This document shows, piece by piece, positions 52,399 to 60,867 of a DNA stretch of 64,000 nt (its first letter is position 1; each line of letters opens with the position of its first letter). A program made the translations under genes and the position numbers. The stretch comes from Candidatus Flexifilum breve. GTDB lineage: Bacteria; Chloroflexota; Anaerolineae; Aggregatilineales; Phototrophicaceae. A model generated the notes under the pieces. The model saw nothing but the letters and a program-made list of their open reading frames with translations. It was not told the origin of the DNA and did no database searches. The stretch spans positions 124,001 to 188,000 of the forward strand of contig JADKGC010000009.1 of NCBI GenBank assembly GCA_016717205.1. The letters are read 5' to 3'.

Positions 52399-52953
52399 AT
52401 GGGACTCAAAGCCGATGTCTGGATTCGCAAAATGGCGCTCGAACAGGGGATGATCGAGCCCTTTGTCGAACGGCAGGTACGCGAAGGCGTCATCAGCTTC
52501 GGACTGTCGAGCTATGGCTACGATATGCGCGTCGCCAGCTCATTCAAGATCTTCACGAACGTCTACTCGGCCATCGTCGACCCGAAGAATTTCTCGCCGC
52601 AGTCGTTCGTCGACGTCGAAACTGATGTGTGCATCGTGCCACCGAACTCATTCGCGCTCGCCCGCTCCGTCGAATACTTCCGGATTCCGCCGAATGTGCT
52701 CACACTGTGCGTCGGCAAGTCGACTTACGCGCGCACAGGCATCATCACCAACGTGACGCCCTTTGAGCCTGGATGGGAAGGCTATGTGACGCTCGAAATC
52801 AGCAACACGACCCCCCTGCCCGCCAAGATTTACGCAAATGAAGGCATCGCGCAGGTCGTGTTCTTCGAAGGCGACGAACAGTGCGAAGTCACCTATGCGG
52901 ATCGCAAAGGTAAATATCAGGGGCAAGTCGGCGTCACCCCACCGAAGCTTTAA
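52399..52953 (+). CDS. dcd: dCTP deaminase
   Basis: Converts dCTP to dUTP (or dUMP in bifunctional forms) for thymidylate supply. 184 residues, trimeric fold. Seen are SFGLSSYGYDMRV, the nucleotide-binding GKSTYARTGI, and TPFEPGWEGYVTLEISN, in which the Glu is the catalytic base. CTGGAGGG lies before the ATG. It is followed closely by the tandem-HTH gene. Confidence 0.95.
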   Translation: MGLKADVWIRKMALEQGMIEPFVERQVREGVISFGLSSYGYDMRVASSFKIFTNVYSAIVDPKNFSPQSFVDVETDVCIVPPNSFALARSVEYFRIPPNVLTLCVGKSTYARTGIITNVTPFEPGWEGYVTLEISNTTPLPAKIYANEGIAQVVFFEGDEQCEVTYADRKGKYQGQVGVTPPKL

Positions 52954-52968
52954 TTCAGGAGATAGACT

Positions 52969-53850
52969 TTGGTCACCGACTACCGTGCTCCCGCCTACTA
53001 CGAGGCTCGTGAACTCCGGCAGCAGGGACTATCTGGAAAACAGATCGCCGAGCAATTAGGCGTTTCCCTTAAAACAGTTTACGACTGGGTGAGCGATATT
53101 GAACTGACAGCGGAACAGCAGCGAGCGCTGAAATCCCGAAAGGCGATGCGCAAATCCTCTGCGCCCTCGACTATTGCCGTTCGCGAGGAGGCCAAGCAAC
53201 TTCGACAACAGGGATTGTCGGTCAAAGCCATCGCTAAACAGTTGGATGTTGCCCAAAGTTCTGTGAGTATTTGGGTTCGCGCTATTGAACTCACCCCTGA
53301 AATGCAGGCTCGCATCCGGGAAAACGGTCAGCGCCACATCGCCGAGGTCGGGCACAAGGGTAGTCAAGCGAACATCGCGAAGTTCCGGCAAGCGCGTGAG
53401 AATTATCAGCAAGAAGGGCGCCTGAAGGCACGATCCGGTGATCATCTCCATGTGTCGGGTTGTATGTTGTATTGGGCGGAGGGGACGAAGTCCCGCTCAA
53501 ATCTGACTTTTGTCAATTCAGATCCGGCGATGATAGTGTTCTTCGCGCGGTTCCTGCGCCAGTCACTCAGCGTTAGCGACGAGGCTATCGCCATTCGAGC
53601 CATCTGTTACCTCAACAACGGACTCACTCTTGAGCAAATCGAGACGCATTGGCTCGATCTACTTCAGCTTCCGCGAACTTGTCTGCGACGAGCCACAGTC
53701 AACGTCCAGCCTAAGAGCAGCCAACAGAAAGGGCGAAAGCTTCCCTATGGTCTTTGCGCGCTGAGCGTGTATGACTTCCGGGTACTGCATCACATCTATG
53801 GCGCAATCCAAGAATATATCGGCATTGATAAACCAGAATGGCTCGAGTAA
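52969..53850 (+). CDS. Tandem helix-turn-helix protein with LAGLIDADG-like C-terminal domain
   Basis: 293 residues from a TTG start with AGGAG upstream. Two homologous HTH units are clear: ELRQQGLSGKQIAEQLGVS (about 14-40) and QLRQQGLSVKAIAKQLDVA (about 76-102), each followed by VxxWVxxIELT. The C-terminal half (about 155-290) has GCMLYWAEGTKSR, NSDPAMIVFFARFLRQ and CYLNNGLTLEQIETHW, a pattern I associate with single-chain homing-endonuclease-like (LAGLIDADG fold) regulators. It ends 12 bases before tRNA-Val and contains that tRNA's promoter. It may be a DNA-binding regulator or a relic of a selfish element. Confidence 0.82.
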   Translation: MVTDYRAPAYYEARELRQQGLSGKQIAEQLGVSLKTVYDWVSDIELTAEQQRALKSRKAMRKSSAPSTIAVREEAKQLRQQGLSVKAIAKQLDVAQSSVSIWVRAIELTPEMQARIRENGQRHIAEVGHKGSQANIAKFRQARENYQQEGRLKARSGDHLHVSGCMLYWAEGTKSRSNLTFVNSDPAMIVFFARFLRQSLSVSDEAIAIRAICYLNNGLTLEQIETHWLDLLQLPRTCLRRATVNVQPKSSQQKGRKLPYGLCALSVYDFRVLHHIYGAIQEYIGIDKPEWLE

Positions 53851-53853
53851 AAT
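53825..53853 (+). promoter_or_regulatory. Promoter of tRNA-Val, inside the end of the preceding gene
   Basis: TTGATA (53825-53830) and TAAAAT (53848-53853) are exactly 17 bases apart. The -10 box ends nine bases before the mature tRNA. Confidence 0.75.
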
Positions 53854-53862
53854 CGATAGTAT

Positions 53863-53938
53863 GGGCGGTTAGCTCAGTTGGTTAGAGCGCCGAGCTTACA
53901 CCTCGGAGGTTTCACAGGTTCGAGCCCTGTACCGCCCA
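53863..53938 (+). tRNA. trnV: tRNA-Val (anticodon TAC)
   Basis: 76 bases with a full cloverleaf. The acceptor is GGGCGGT paired with ACCGCCC, then A73. The D arm is GCTCAGTTGGTTAGAGC. The anticodon stem CCGAG/CTCGG encloses loop CTTACAC with anticodon TAC, and the T arm is CAGGTTCGAGCCCTG. The CCA end is not encoded. Confidence 0.97.
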
Positions 53939-53956
53939 CATTTATAGACCCAGTGG

Positions 53957-53979
53957 AACCCGTCCTGATGGCGGGTTTT
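53957..53979 (+). terminator. Intrinsic terminator after tRNA-Val
   Basis: A six-base stem (AACCCG/CGGGTT) with a nine-base loop is followed by TTCTGTTT, 19 bases after the tRNA end. Confidence 0.7.
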
Positions 53980-54086
53980 CTGTTTACGTCGGAAACTGGC
54001 GTTTGCTTTTTCCCTCCAATCCGTGATTTAATTACACTAGTCTTGTTTCATGTTCCAAACTCGTAATCTGTATTGCGAGAAATGTT

Positions 54087-54794
54087 ATGTTGACAGCAAC
54101 TGAGCAAAATCGACACATTCTAATCGTAGAGGACGACGCAGATACGGCGGAGATGGTTAGCATCTTCCTTGAAACTGCGGGCTATACGACGGCGACCGCC
54201 GACAGCGGTGAGATCGCGCTGAACGAAATCACCGCGCAGCAGCCAGACCTCGTCCTGCTCGACCTCGGCTTGCCCGATATGTCGGGGCTGGATGTCCTCA
54301 AGCAGGTGCGTGCCAGTTCATTTCTCCCTTTGATCGTCATCAGTGGGAAGACGCAGGAACGCGACAAAGTTGTGGCGCTCGAACAGGGCGCAGACGACTA
54401 TATGGGGAAGCCCTTCTCGCAAGAAGAACTTCTCGCGCGGGTGATGGCACTCTTGCGCCGCGTGGGCTGGACGCCGATACCCGATCCCAAGCTGAACGTC
54501 CGCCATCTCGAGCTCGATATGGCACGGCGGCAGGCGAGCATTCGCGGCAAGCGACTGCAGGTGACGCCCGTCGAATACGGCATCCTCGTCACGATGATGC
54601 GCAACGCAGGCGAGGTCGTCAGTCATGATGAGCTGCTGCACGCCGTATGGGGTGAGCAGTATCAAGGCGATTACTCGGTGCTGCGCGTGAATATCTCCCG
54701 CCTGCGCCAGAAACTAGAAGAGAATCCCCGCCACCCGTCCTACGTGGTTACAGTGCCCGGTCAGGGCTACATCATGCCGCTGAAGCGTCCGTAG
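54087..54794 (+). CDS. OmpR-family response regulator
   Basis: 235 residues. The receiver domain (about 10-125) has the acidic pocket VEDDAD, the phosphorylated Asp59 in LVLLDLGLPDMSG, Ser/Thr in VISGK and Lys in GKPFS. The winged-helix DNA-binding domain (about 138-232) shows LQVTPVEYGILVTMMRNAGEVVSHDELL and VNISRLRQKLEENPRHPSYVVTVPGQGY. No sensor kinase is adjacent. The next gene starts one base after its stop, which suggests an operon with the DM13 protein. Confidence 0.95.
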   Translation: MLTATEQNRHILIVEDDADTAEMVSIFLETAGYTTATADSGEIALNEITAQQPDLVLLDLGLPDMSGLDVLKQVRASSFLPLIVISGKTQERDKVVALEQGADDYMGKPFSQEELLARVMALLRRVGWTPIPDPKLNVRHLELDMARRQASIRGKRLQVTPVEYGILVTMMRNAGEVVSHDELLHAVWGEQYQGDYSVLRVNISRLRQKLEENPRHPSYVVTVPGQGYIMPLKRP

Positions 54795-54795
54795 T

Positions 54796-55449
54796 ATGCG
54801 TTTACGCCTCTTATTGTTGTTCATTGGGGCGATCCTTGTGGTCGCCACCTACACGTTCCCCTTCTGGCAGCCGCTCGTACAGCAAGACGCCGCCGTGCAA
54901 GAGATCGCCTTTCCCGGTCTCGCGCTTGATCTGCAAGATGAGTTCCTCAGCTTACCGCCCGAACAGCAGCGCGCCTACCTGAATCTGCGCCAAACCGAGC
55001 CCGAGCAAGCACTGGCGATGCTGGTCGCAGCCCTCCAGCCCCGCCGCGCCGCCCCCGAAGATGATCAGGAAATGCCAGAGCTAAACGCGCCGATCACGGC
55101 GGCTACCGGCACCTTCTTGACTCTGGACGCCATTCGCTCAGCACGCGGGACGGCGACCATCTTCCAGCTAGCTGATAACAGTTTGCTCATGCGCTTCGAA
55201 GACTTCGCCATGCCCAACGCGCCCGATGCTCGCGTCTATCTTTCGCCCGCCTCCGAACCAGCGACCTCCGAAGAGATGCTGGCCGAAGAGACAGCGGTCG
55301 AAGTTGGGGAACTGCGTGGCGCGATTGGTAACCAGAACTATGTGCTGCCCTCCAGTGTCGATCTCACGCTGGTGCGCAGTGTAGTGATCTACAGCCCCCA
55401 ACTCGACCTGATCTACACGTATGCGCCGCTGTTCGTGCGCGTTGGGTAA
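54796..55449 (+). CDS. Membrane-anchored DM13-domain protein
   Basis: 217 residues. An N-terminal membrane anchor (about 5-22) is followed by a helical spacer with PEQQRAYLNLRQTEPEQALAMLVAAL. A DM13 domain follows at about 105-215 (TGTFLTLDAIRSARGTATIFQ, LLMRFEDFAMPNAPDARVYLSP, IGNQNYVLP, VVIYSP). DM13 is proposed to take part in electron transfer or adhesion outside the cell. Position directly after a response regulator suggests it is co-expressed with, or senses for, that pathway. Confidence 0.88.
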   Translation: MRLRLLLLFIGAILVVATYTFPFWQPLVQQDAAVQEIAFPGLALDLQDEFLSLPPEQQRAYLNLRQTEPEQALAMLVAALQPRRAAPEDDQEMPELNAPITAATGTFLTLDAIRSARGTATIFQLADNSLLMRFEDFAMPNAPDARVYLSPASEPATSEEMLAEETAVEVGELRGAIGNQNYVLPSSVDLTLVRSVVIYSPQLDLIYTYAPLFVRVG

Positions 55450-55458
55450 CAACCGAGC

Positions 55459-56214
55459 ATGACTGACGACTACGCCGCGCTCGCCCCGGTTTACGACCGC
55501 TTGGGCTTATCCGGTTTTGCTGAAATCGTGACACCACAGATTATCGCCTTCGCCCAAGCTCAGGATTGGGCGGGTCGGCGCGTCGTCGATCTCGGCTGCG
55601 GCACGGGCGCCAGCGTCCGCTGGCTGACGGCGAACAAATTTAGCACGGTCGGCATCGACCTCTCGTCGGCGATGCTCACACTCGCGCAGAAATCGATCGC
55701 CAGCTCGGGCGTCGGTTTGCGCTGGCTGCAAGGTGATATGCGGGCGCTGGATGATCTCCACGACATTGATCTCGTGCTCTCGCTGGATACGCTCAATGAG
55801 CTGAACAGCCTGCGCGATCTGGAAATGGTCTTCGGCGCCGTCTTCAAAGCGCTCGCACCCGGTAAGCTGTTCGTCTTCGACCTGCACACCATTGAAGGCC
55901 TGGCGCAGCGGACCCCGCTCAGTTACATGCTTGATACAGATGACTTGACTGTCCTCCGCGCTGAAGAATTCGACCATGAACGCCTCGCCAACATTGCCCA
56001 ATACACCGTCTTCGAGCGAGCGGGTTACCTGTGGCGGCGCTGGAGTGCGACGCGTACCCTGCGCGGTTTCCCTATTCAGGTGGTCAACGCCTTGCTAGGA
56101 CGCGCGGGTTTCGGCATAATGGCGCTCATGACTGAACAGATGCAGCAGTTTGACCCCACCGCAATGCGGGCGGGGCGTGTCGTCTTCTTCGCACAAAAAC
56201 CGGAGTCGGTGTGA
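55459..56214 (+). CDS. Class I SAM-dependent methyltransferase
   Basis: 251 residues, soluble. DYAALAPVYDRLG at the N-terminus, VVDLGCGTGASVRWL for SAM, GIDLSSAMLTLA and LVLSLDTLNELNS are standard for methyltransferases of the UbiE/glycine N-methyltransferase type. PGKLFVFDLHTIEGL follows. The stop overlaps the next start as GTGA. The substrate is not evident. Confidence 0.9.
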   Translation: MTDDYAALAPVYDRLGLSGFAEIVTPQIIAFAQAQDWAGRRVVDLGCGTGASVRWLTANKFSTVGIDLSSAMLTLAQKSIASSGVGLRWLQGDMRALDDLHDIDLVLSLDTLNELNSLRDLEMVFGAVFKALAPGKLFVFDLHTIEGLAQRTPLSYMLDTDDLTVLRAEEFDHERLANIAQYTVFERAGYLWRRWSATRTLRGFPIQVVNALLGRAGFGIMALMTEQMQQFDPTAMRAGRVVFFAQKPESV

Positions 56215-56876
56215 GCCAGTTCGAAAAACTCGTCGTCCAGCTTGACAAAGAACACTCGGCGCTGCGCGCGACCGTGATTGTTGCGTTCATCACCTCGTGG
56301 GCGATCCTGTTCCTCGTGTTCAGCAGCGTGATCGCCGACGCCGGCTTCAATCTGTTGGCCGTTTTTCTCGCCTCTGCGGGTGCATGGGGGATCACAGCGG
56401 TGCTCGAACGCTACCTTCAGGGCCGCTGGACGAGTGGGCGGGTGGTTGAAGTAGATGCGGACGGTGTGCGCCTCAAGCGCAAAGGCACGGTCGAGGGCGA
56501 AATCCTCTCTGAAGACCCGGCGCAAGTGGCGCTGTGGCGCTTCACGGTGACCAAGCGCGCCCGCGTGCCCAAAGGCCACTCTGTGTTCGCCTGTGCGGTC
56601 TATTTCGAAGACACCTACGTCCCCGTGTACACATTCTTCTCGCCCAAACAGGTCGAAGCGTTCGCGGACGCCGAGCGTTTCGCCAAACTTGCCAGCTCCA
56701 AAGCGGCCGCGGGCGAACGCGAAGACTTGCGCCTCGCGGGTGAGCAGCGACGACTGCGTGAAGCCGAAAATCACCGCTGGTCGCATGGCGGCGAAATGTC
56801 CGCCGACGACTTCCTGACCTATTATGCCCGCCTGAAGGCGCAGTATCCCGAATGGCTCGACTCAAAATCTTCTTGA
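56211..56876 (+). CDS. Hypothetical protein with two membrane helices
   Basis: 221 residues. Helices at about 18-40 and 43-65 form a hairpin. A cytoplasmic part of about 150 residues follows, with a small beta domain (GRVVEVDADGVRLKRKGTVEGEI) and a long charged C-terminal helix (ERFAKLASSKAAAGEREDLRLAGEQRRLREAE). The GTG start overlaps the methyltransferase stop, and the 3' end overlaps the next gene by 25 bases. No family is recognised. Confidence 0.8.
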   Translation: MSQFEKLVVQLDKEHSALRATVIVAFITSWAILFLVFSSVIADAGFNLLAVFLASAGAWGITAVLERYLQGRWTSGRVVEVDADGVRLKRKGTVEGEILSEDPAQVALWRFTVTKRARVPKGHSVFACAVYFEDTYVPVYTFFSPKQVEAFADAERFAKLASSKAAAGEREDLRLAGEQRRLREAENHRWSHGGEMSADDFLTYYARLKAQYPEWLDSKSS

Positions 56877-58357
56877 TCTTCATCGCGGCGCTGATCCCCT
56901 TCGTGGGCGTCCGCGCGCAGACGATTCTCACGCCCTACGTGGAAATGTCCGGCAGTGTGCCCGCGGGCGGTTCGCAGACATTTACCTTCAGCGCGCAGAG
57001 CGGCGCGGTCGTGTCGCTCATCGCGCAGGCTGAATCGCCGGATCTTGACCCGATCCTGTCCCTGAGTGATCAGGCCGGACGACCGCTGTACAGCAACGAT
57101 GACTACGCCTATCCCGATAGCCCTGACGCCCTGCTCGAAGCCGTCACCCTGCCGCGCACCGAAACCTACACGGTCACCGTAACCGGTTTTGCGGGGAGCG
57201 CGGGTGATTACGCACTCACGCTGCTCCCCGGCTACGGCAATCCGCTCACCATCGAAGACTTCAGTGGGAGCGATTGGGACAGCCCGGACGACGCACAGGC
57301 GACCCGTTCGAACAACATTTTGTCGATGTCGGTGGAGGGCGTACGCGCTACCGGAACCGCGCAGAACACTGATGTCGCAGCGCCAGCCAACTTCATGGCG
57401 CAGGTCGACGTGATTGAGGTGACCAATCCATCCGGTTGGACGGCAGGCATCACGGCGCGGCGGCAGGGCAATTCCTATTATCTGTACGAGATCAGTGCGC
57501 AGGGGTTGTGGCGCTTCTCGCGCTATGCCGACGGCACCGCGACTGTGCTGCGCGACTGGACGGGACATCCGAGCATCCTCGCGGGCGAACCGACTTTCAC
57601 GCTCGGTCTCATGGCGAATGGAGTCGGCTTTGACTTCTTCTACAACACCGCGTATGTCGGCAGCGCCAACGATGCCACGCTGACCGAAGGCGGAACCGTC
57701 GGCTTATCCATTGGCACAACCTCATCGCTCACCAGCACCACCACGGCGCAGTTCGACAATCTGGTGATCACGACGCCCGTAGAAGTCAACGGCGCCCGGC
57801 TGATCCCGAACGAAATTCCACTCGCCGAAGGTACCGGCTTGGTCATGGCGCTCAAACGCCAGAACTTGATCGCGCCGGATGGCGTCATGTCGCTGACCCT
57901 ACCGGAAAGCTCCGTACAGTTCGCGCGCCCCGGTATCAACCGCTTGATGCTCGGTCGGGGGACGAATTACACGAATTTCGCGCTCGGGGGCACGGTCAAT
58001 ATGCAGGGCGGCACACCGAGCGGTGACGTCGGCTGCGGCATCGTCTTCCGCTTCACCGATGAGACCCACTACACCCTTGCCTACATCGATCAACGCGGGG
58101 GTTATGGCATCTCCGAACGCGATGGCGAAGACTTCCTCCCCGGCCTGTACGGAACACGCGAAGGGCTCGGTCAGGGTCAGCATCACTTGCTCATCATCGC
58201 AGACGACAATACACTCTATTTCTATGTTGACCGCCAGTACGTCGGCACTATCGACGACCCACCGCGCGAAGGTCAGGTGGGCATCGCCGTCGTCAACTTT
58301 GAAGCCCTCAACACCTCGTGCAGTTATTCGAATCTCTGGCTGTGGGAATGGGACTGA
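56852..58357 (+). CDS. Secreted protein with PPC-like and laminin-G/DUF1080-like domains
   Basis: 501 residues. The signal peptide is cut after VRA (about residue 22). A pre-peptidase C-terminal-like beta domain follows at about 28-125 (GSVPAGGSQTFTFSAQSG, LSLSDQAGRPLYSNDDY, ETYTVTVTGF). Two concanavalin-like domains follow at about 130-310 and 330-500, each with FDNLVI or YSNLWLWEWD closures and the YYLYEISAQGLWRFSRY pattern of DUF1080/LamG folds. It probably binds carbohydrate outside the cell. It starts inside the previous gene. Confidence 0.83.
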   Translation: MARLKIFLIFIAALIPFVGVRAQTILTPYVEMSGSVPAGGSQTFTFSAQSGAVVSLIAQAESPDLDPILSLSDQAGRPLYSNDDYAYPDSPDALLEAVTLPRTETYTVTVTGFAGSAGDYALTLLPGYGNPLTIEDFSGSDWDSPDDAQATRSNNILSMSVEGVRATGTAQNTDVAAPANFMAQVDVIEVTNPSGWTAGITARRQGNSYYLYEISAQGLWRFSRYADGTATVLRDWTGHPSILAGEPTFTLGLMANGVGFDFFYNTAYVGSANDATLTEGGTVGLSIGTTSSLTSTTTAQFDNLVITTPVEVNGARLIPNEIPLAEGTGLVMALKRQNLIAPDGVMSLTLPESSVQFARPGINRLMLGRGTNYTNFALGGTVNMQGGTPSGDVGCGIVFRFTDETHYTLAYIDQRGGYGISERDGEDFLPGLYGTREGLGQGQHHLLIIADDNTLYFYVDRQYVGTIDDPPREGQVGIAVVNFEALNTSCSYSNLWLWEWD

Positions 58358-58367
58358 AAGGCACCAC

Positions 58368-59291
58368 GTGACCCCGACTGAATCCGCGATCTTGCGCACG
58401 GTGCTGTATGGAGATGTCTTTGACTTTGCGCTCACCGTACCGGAAATCCACCATTTCCTGATCGCGGATCAGCCTGTCCCCTACCCTGAACTTGTCCACA
58501 CGCTCGAACACTCAACCTATTTACGTTCCATCCTCACCGTCGAGGCGGGCTATGTCGTTTGCGGCCACCGCCGCGACCTCATTCCGCTGCGCCAGGAGCG
58601 CGACCGAGTCGCCGCGCAGCTCTGGGAACAGGCGCAGCGCTACGGCGTGTGGCTGGCGCGCCTGCCCTTCGTGCGGATGGTCGCGCTGACCGGGGCGCTG
58701 GCGCTGCGCAATCCGGCTGGGCTGGGCGACGACCTCGACTATCTGCTGGTCACAACGCCGAATCGCGTGTGGTTGGCGCGCGCCTGCTCGATTCTGCTGG
58801 TACGCTGGGTTAAGCTCCGCGGCATTGTGATCTGCCCCAATTACGTGCTCGCGGCCACGGCGCTCGAACAAACCCGGCGCGACCTGTTCATGGCGCGCGA
58901 AATCACGCAGATGATTCCGCTCTATGACACCGGCATTTATTCGGCGCTGCGCGCGGCCAATGGTTGGGTCAGCGCATATCTACCAAATGCTAAGGCGCCT
59001 TTCTATCCGCAGCCCGAGCCTGCCGCCGGACGGGGGTGGAATGCGCTAAAACGGCTGGCTGAAGCGCTTTTGGGCGGCGCAGTGGGGGACAGAATAGAAC
59101 AGTGGGAGTTTAAGCGAAAATCGCGGCGTTTTGCGCGGGAGCTGCACCAGCCCACCAGCGCCGCGCAGATCGATGCCGAACACGTCAAAGGGCACTTCAA
59201 CGATCACGGGCATCCGATCCTGAGAAAATATCAGGAGCGCCTCCGCCAGTACGAATTAGATGAAGAGACGCTCCCGATTGCAGGTGATTGA
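58368..59291 (+). CDS. Nucleotidyltransferase-fold protein with N-terminal winged-helix-like region
   Basis: 307 residues from the GTG at 58368 (AAAGG eight bases before); the upstream part of the open frame overlaps the preceding gene. Residues 1-75 look like a winged helix (ESAILRTVLYGDVFDFALTVPEIHHFL). The core has MVALTGALALRN...GDDLDYLLVTTPNRVWLAR, in which the D-x-D pair (DLD) matches the metal site of Pol beta-type minimal nucleotidyltransferases. It ends in basic helices. The target is unknown. Confidence 0.78.
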   Translation: MTPTESAILRTVLYGDVFDFALTVPEIHHFLIADQPVPYPELVHTLEHSTYLRSILTVEAGYVVCGHRRDLIPLRQERDRVAAQLWEQAQRYGVWLARLPFVRMVALTGALALRNPAGLGDDLDYLLVTTPNRVWLARACSILLVRWVKLRGIVICPNYVLAATALEQTRRDLFMAREITQMIPLYDTGIYSALRAANGWVSAYLPNAKAPFYPQPEPAAGRGWNALKRLAEALLGGAVGDRIEQWEFKRKSRRFARELHQPTSAAQIDAEHVKGHFNDHGHPILRKYQERLRQYELDEETLPIAGD

Positions 59292-59297
59292 TTTGTC

Positions 59298-59327
59298 TGT
59301 AGGGGCAAGGCGCGCCTTGCCCCTACA
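59298..59327. repeat. Perfect 30-bp palindrome between convergent genes
   Basis: A 15-base arm (TGTAGGGGCAAGGCG) is followed directly by its reverse complement. It lies in the 54-bp gap between two convergent stops. Palindromes of the TGTAGGGGC...GCCCCTACA type are common dispersed elements in many bacteria. It could also act as a two-way RNA hairpin, though there is no T-run. Confidence 0.85.
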
Positions 59328-59345
59328 CAAGCGGATTACTTAGGG

Positions 59346-60746
59346 TCAGCGGCGCATGACCGTGCCGAGCGCGTCGCACGCGGGGCACGAACCATCCGGA
59401 CGGATCATCGCGTAACCACCCTGCGGATCGTCAGCCGTATACAGCGTGAAATCCACATTCCACACAATCATCAAACGCACGCGACCACTTTGCGCGGCGC
59501 GGGTTGCCGCATCAGCCAACCACGACGCCTGTTCGGCGACCGAGGTATTTTGACCCCACGCGAAGTTCGCGGGCAGCGGCGCGCTGAAACCATCGGGGCT
59601 CAGGTAGCCGAGTTCGGAGAAGCAGGCCGGTTTGCCGCCGAACGGTGCGAGGCCGCGGCCCAGCATCGACTGGAAGTAGTAGGTCGGGTAACCACCGCGC
59701 GGATCACCGCTGGTCTGGCTCGGCGCGATGATGCCTTCGTTGTAGTGCAGACCAACGCAGTCCATGTAGTTCGCCGCGCCCGCCGCCGCCATCTGCTGCA
59801 TGAACGTATCGTCGTTGCAACCGCCAGTGCCACAGCCCGCCGAGCCGAAGAAGCCTGTCGGAGCCGGAGCGCCGCTGATCACGATGGTGTTCGGGTTGCG
59901 CGCCTTGATGGCGTTGAACGCCGCCGCCAGCATGCGCGTGTAGCTGCCGCCGTTGATCTGGCCAGCCGGCCATTCACGGTCGATGTTCGGTTCATTCCAC
60001 ACTTCGATGGCATCCGCGCCGAGCGCCGCGACACCGCCGAGGTAGGTCGCGAAGCCCGCGACATACGAGTCAAAGCTGGCGCCGAGCGCCGCCGGATCAC
60101 CAACGATGCCGAGCAGCACCTTGAAGCCATTCTGGTGCGCGCCGTTGATCAGGTTGGCGACACCGCTCGGGTCAGCGCCCGCCGCGTACCGCACCTGATG
60201 CTTGACCCACGACATACCAGCGCGGCGCGCCGCATTGACCGTGTTCGTGCTCAAGCCGAGGACATGACCGCCCAATTCAAAGGCACCTGTCGCCCCCGCG
60301 CCCGCCACCGGAGCCGGCAGACCAGCCGCGCCCGGAGCCGCGGTTGCTTCGGGTGCCGACGGAGCCGTTACCTGATCGCACGCGGTCACAATTGTTGTGT
60401 CGAAGCTGGTACGGCCTTCAAATTGGCGGCCATCCAGCGCGGTAATGACGAAGCGCCAGCCGAAATACAGGCTGCGAGCCGTCGTCGGGTCTTCGAGCGC
60501 TACGCAATCGTCAATCCCGTTGACGAATTCGACTTCTTCAAACGAGTAATTCTGGACAATCGTCAAGTCGACGTTGAACTTCTCTTCAACTGCGGTGCGC
60601 GCCGCCGAAAAAGCGCGCCAAAGGGGATCGTTAGGGGTCGGCGTAGGGCCGGTCTGCGCTTGGGTCGCCGTCATCGGCGTCATCGAGAACAGCGCAACCA
60701 GCACGAGAAGCAGCAGCGCGCTGGCAAATTGAATGCGTCGTGGCAT
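59346..60746 (-). CDS. Secreted clan-A glycoside hydrolase-like protein
   Basis: 466 residues. The signal peptide is cut at about residue 31 (ATQAQ). Residues 40-125 form a small cystatin-like domain (AARTAVEEKFNVDLTIVQNYSFEEVEF). An Ala/Pro linker leads to a (beta/alpha)8 barrel from about 150, with EVWNEPN as the acid/base Glu and CFSELGY as the likely nucleophile Glu, the arrangement of GH5/GH39-type clan-A enzymes. A Cys pair in GCGTGGCND may be structural. The sugar target is unknown. Confidence 0.85.
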   Translation of the reverse strand: MPRRIQFASALLLLVLVALFSMTPMTATQAQTGPTPTPNDPLWRAFSAARTAVEEKFNVDLTIVQNYSFEEVEFVNGIDDCVALEDPTTARSLYFGWRFVITALDGRQFEGRTSFDTTIVTACDQVTAPSAPEATAAPGAAGLPAPVAGAGATGAFELGGHVLGLSTNTVNAARRAGMSWVKHQVRYAAGADPSGVANLINGAHQNGFKVLLGIVGDPAALGASFDSYVAGFATYLGGVAALGADAIEVWNEPNIDREWPAGQINGGSYTRMLAAAFNAIKARNPNTIVISGAPAPTGFFGSAGCGTGGCNDDTFMQQMAAAGAANYMDCVGLHYNEGIIAPSQTSGDPRGGYPTYYFQSMLGRGLAPFGGKPACFSELGYLSPDGFSAPLPANFAWGQNTSVAEQASWLADAATRAAQSGRVRLMIVWNVDFTLYTADDPQGGYAMIRPDGSCPACDALGTVMRR

Positions 60747-60773
60747 GTGGGATTATCCTCTAAATCTTCGAAC

Positions 60774-60805
60774 AAAAAACCGGACTACCCTTACAGGTAA
60801 TCCGG
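60774..60805 (-). terminator. Intrinsic terminator after the CpXC gene
   Basis: On the minus strand a ten-base stem (CCGGATTACC with GGTAGTCCGG, one G-T pair) and a six-base loop are followed by TTTTTTG. It lies between the CpXC gene and the glycoside hydrolase, separating the two transcripts. Confidence 0.93.
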
Positions 60806-60867
60806 TCATGAAGATTACATCACTTTCGGCTGATTTTCCATAGCGTAGGAAAATCGTAGGTTCAGCG

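Noticed and set aside
59490..60800. A 436-codon plus-strand open frame opposite the glycoside hydrolase
   Set aside because: The minus-strand reading has a signal peptide and catalytic motifs; the plus-strand frame has none and crosses the terminator.
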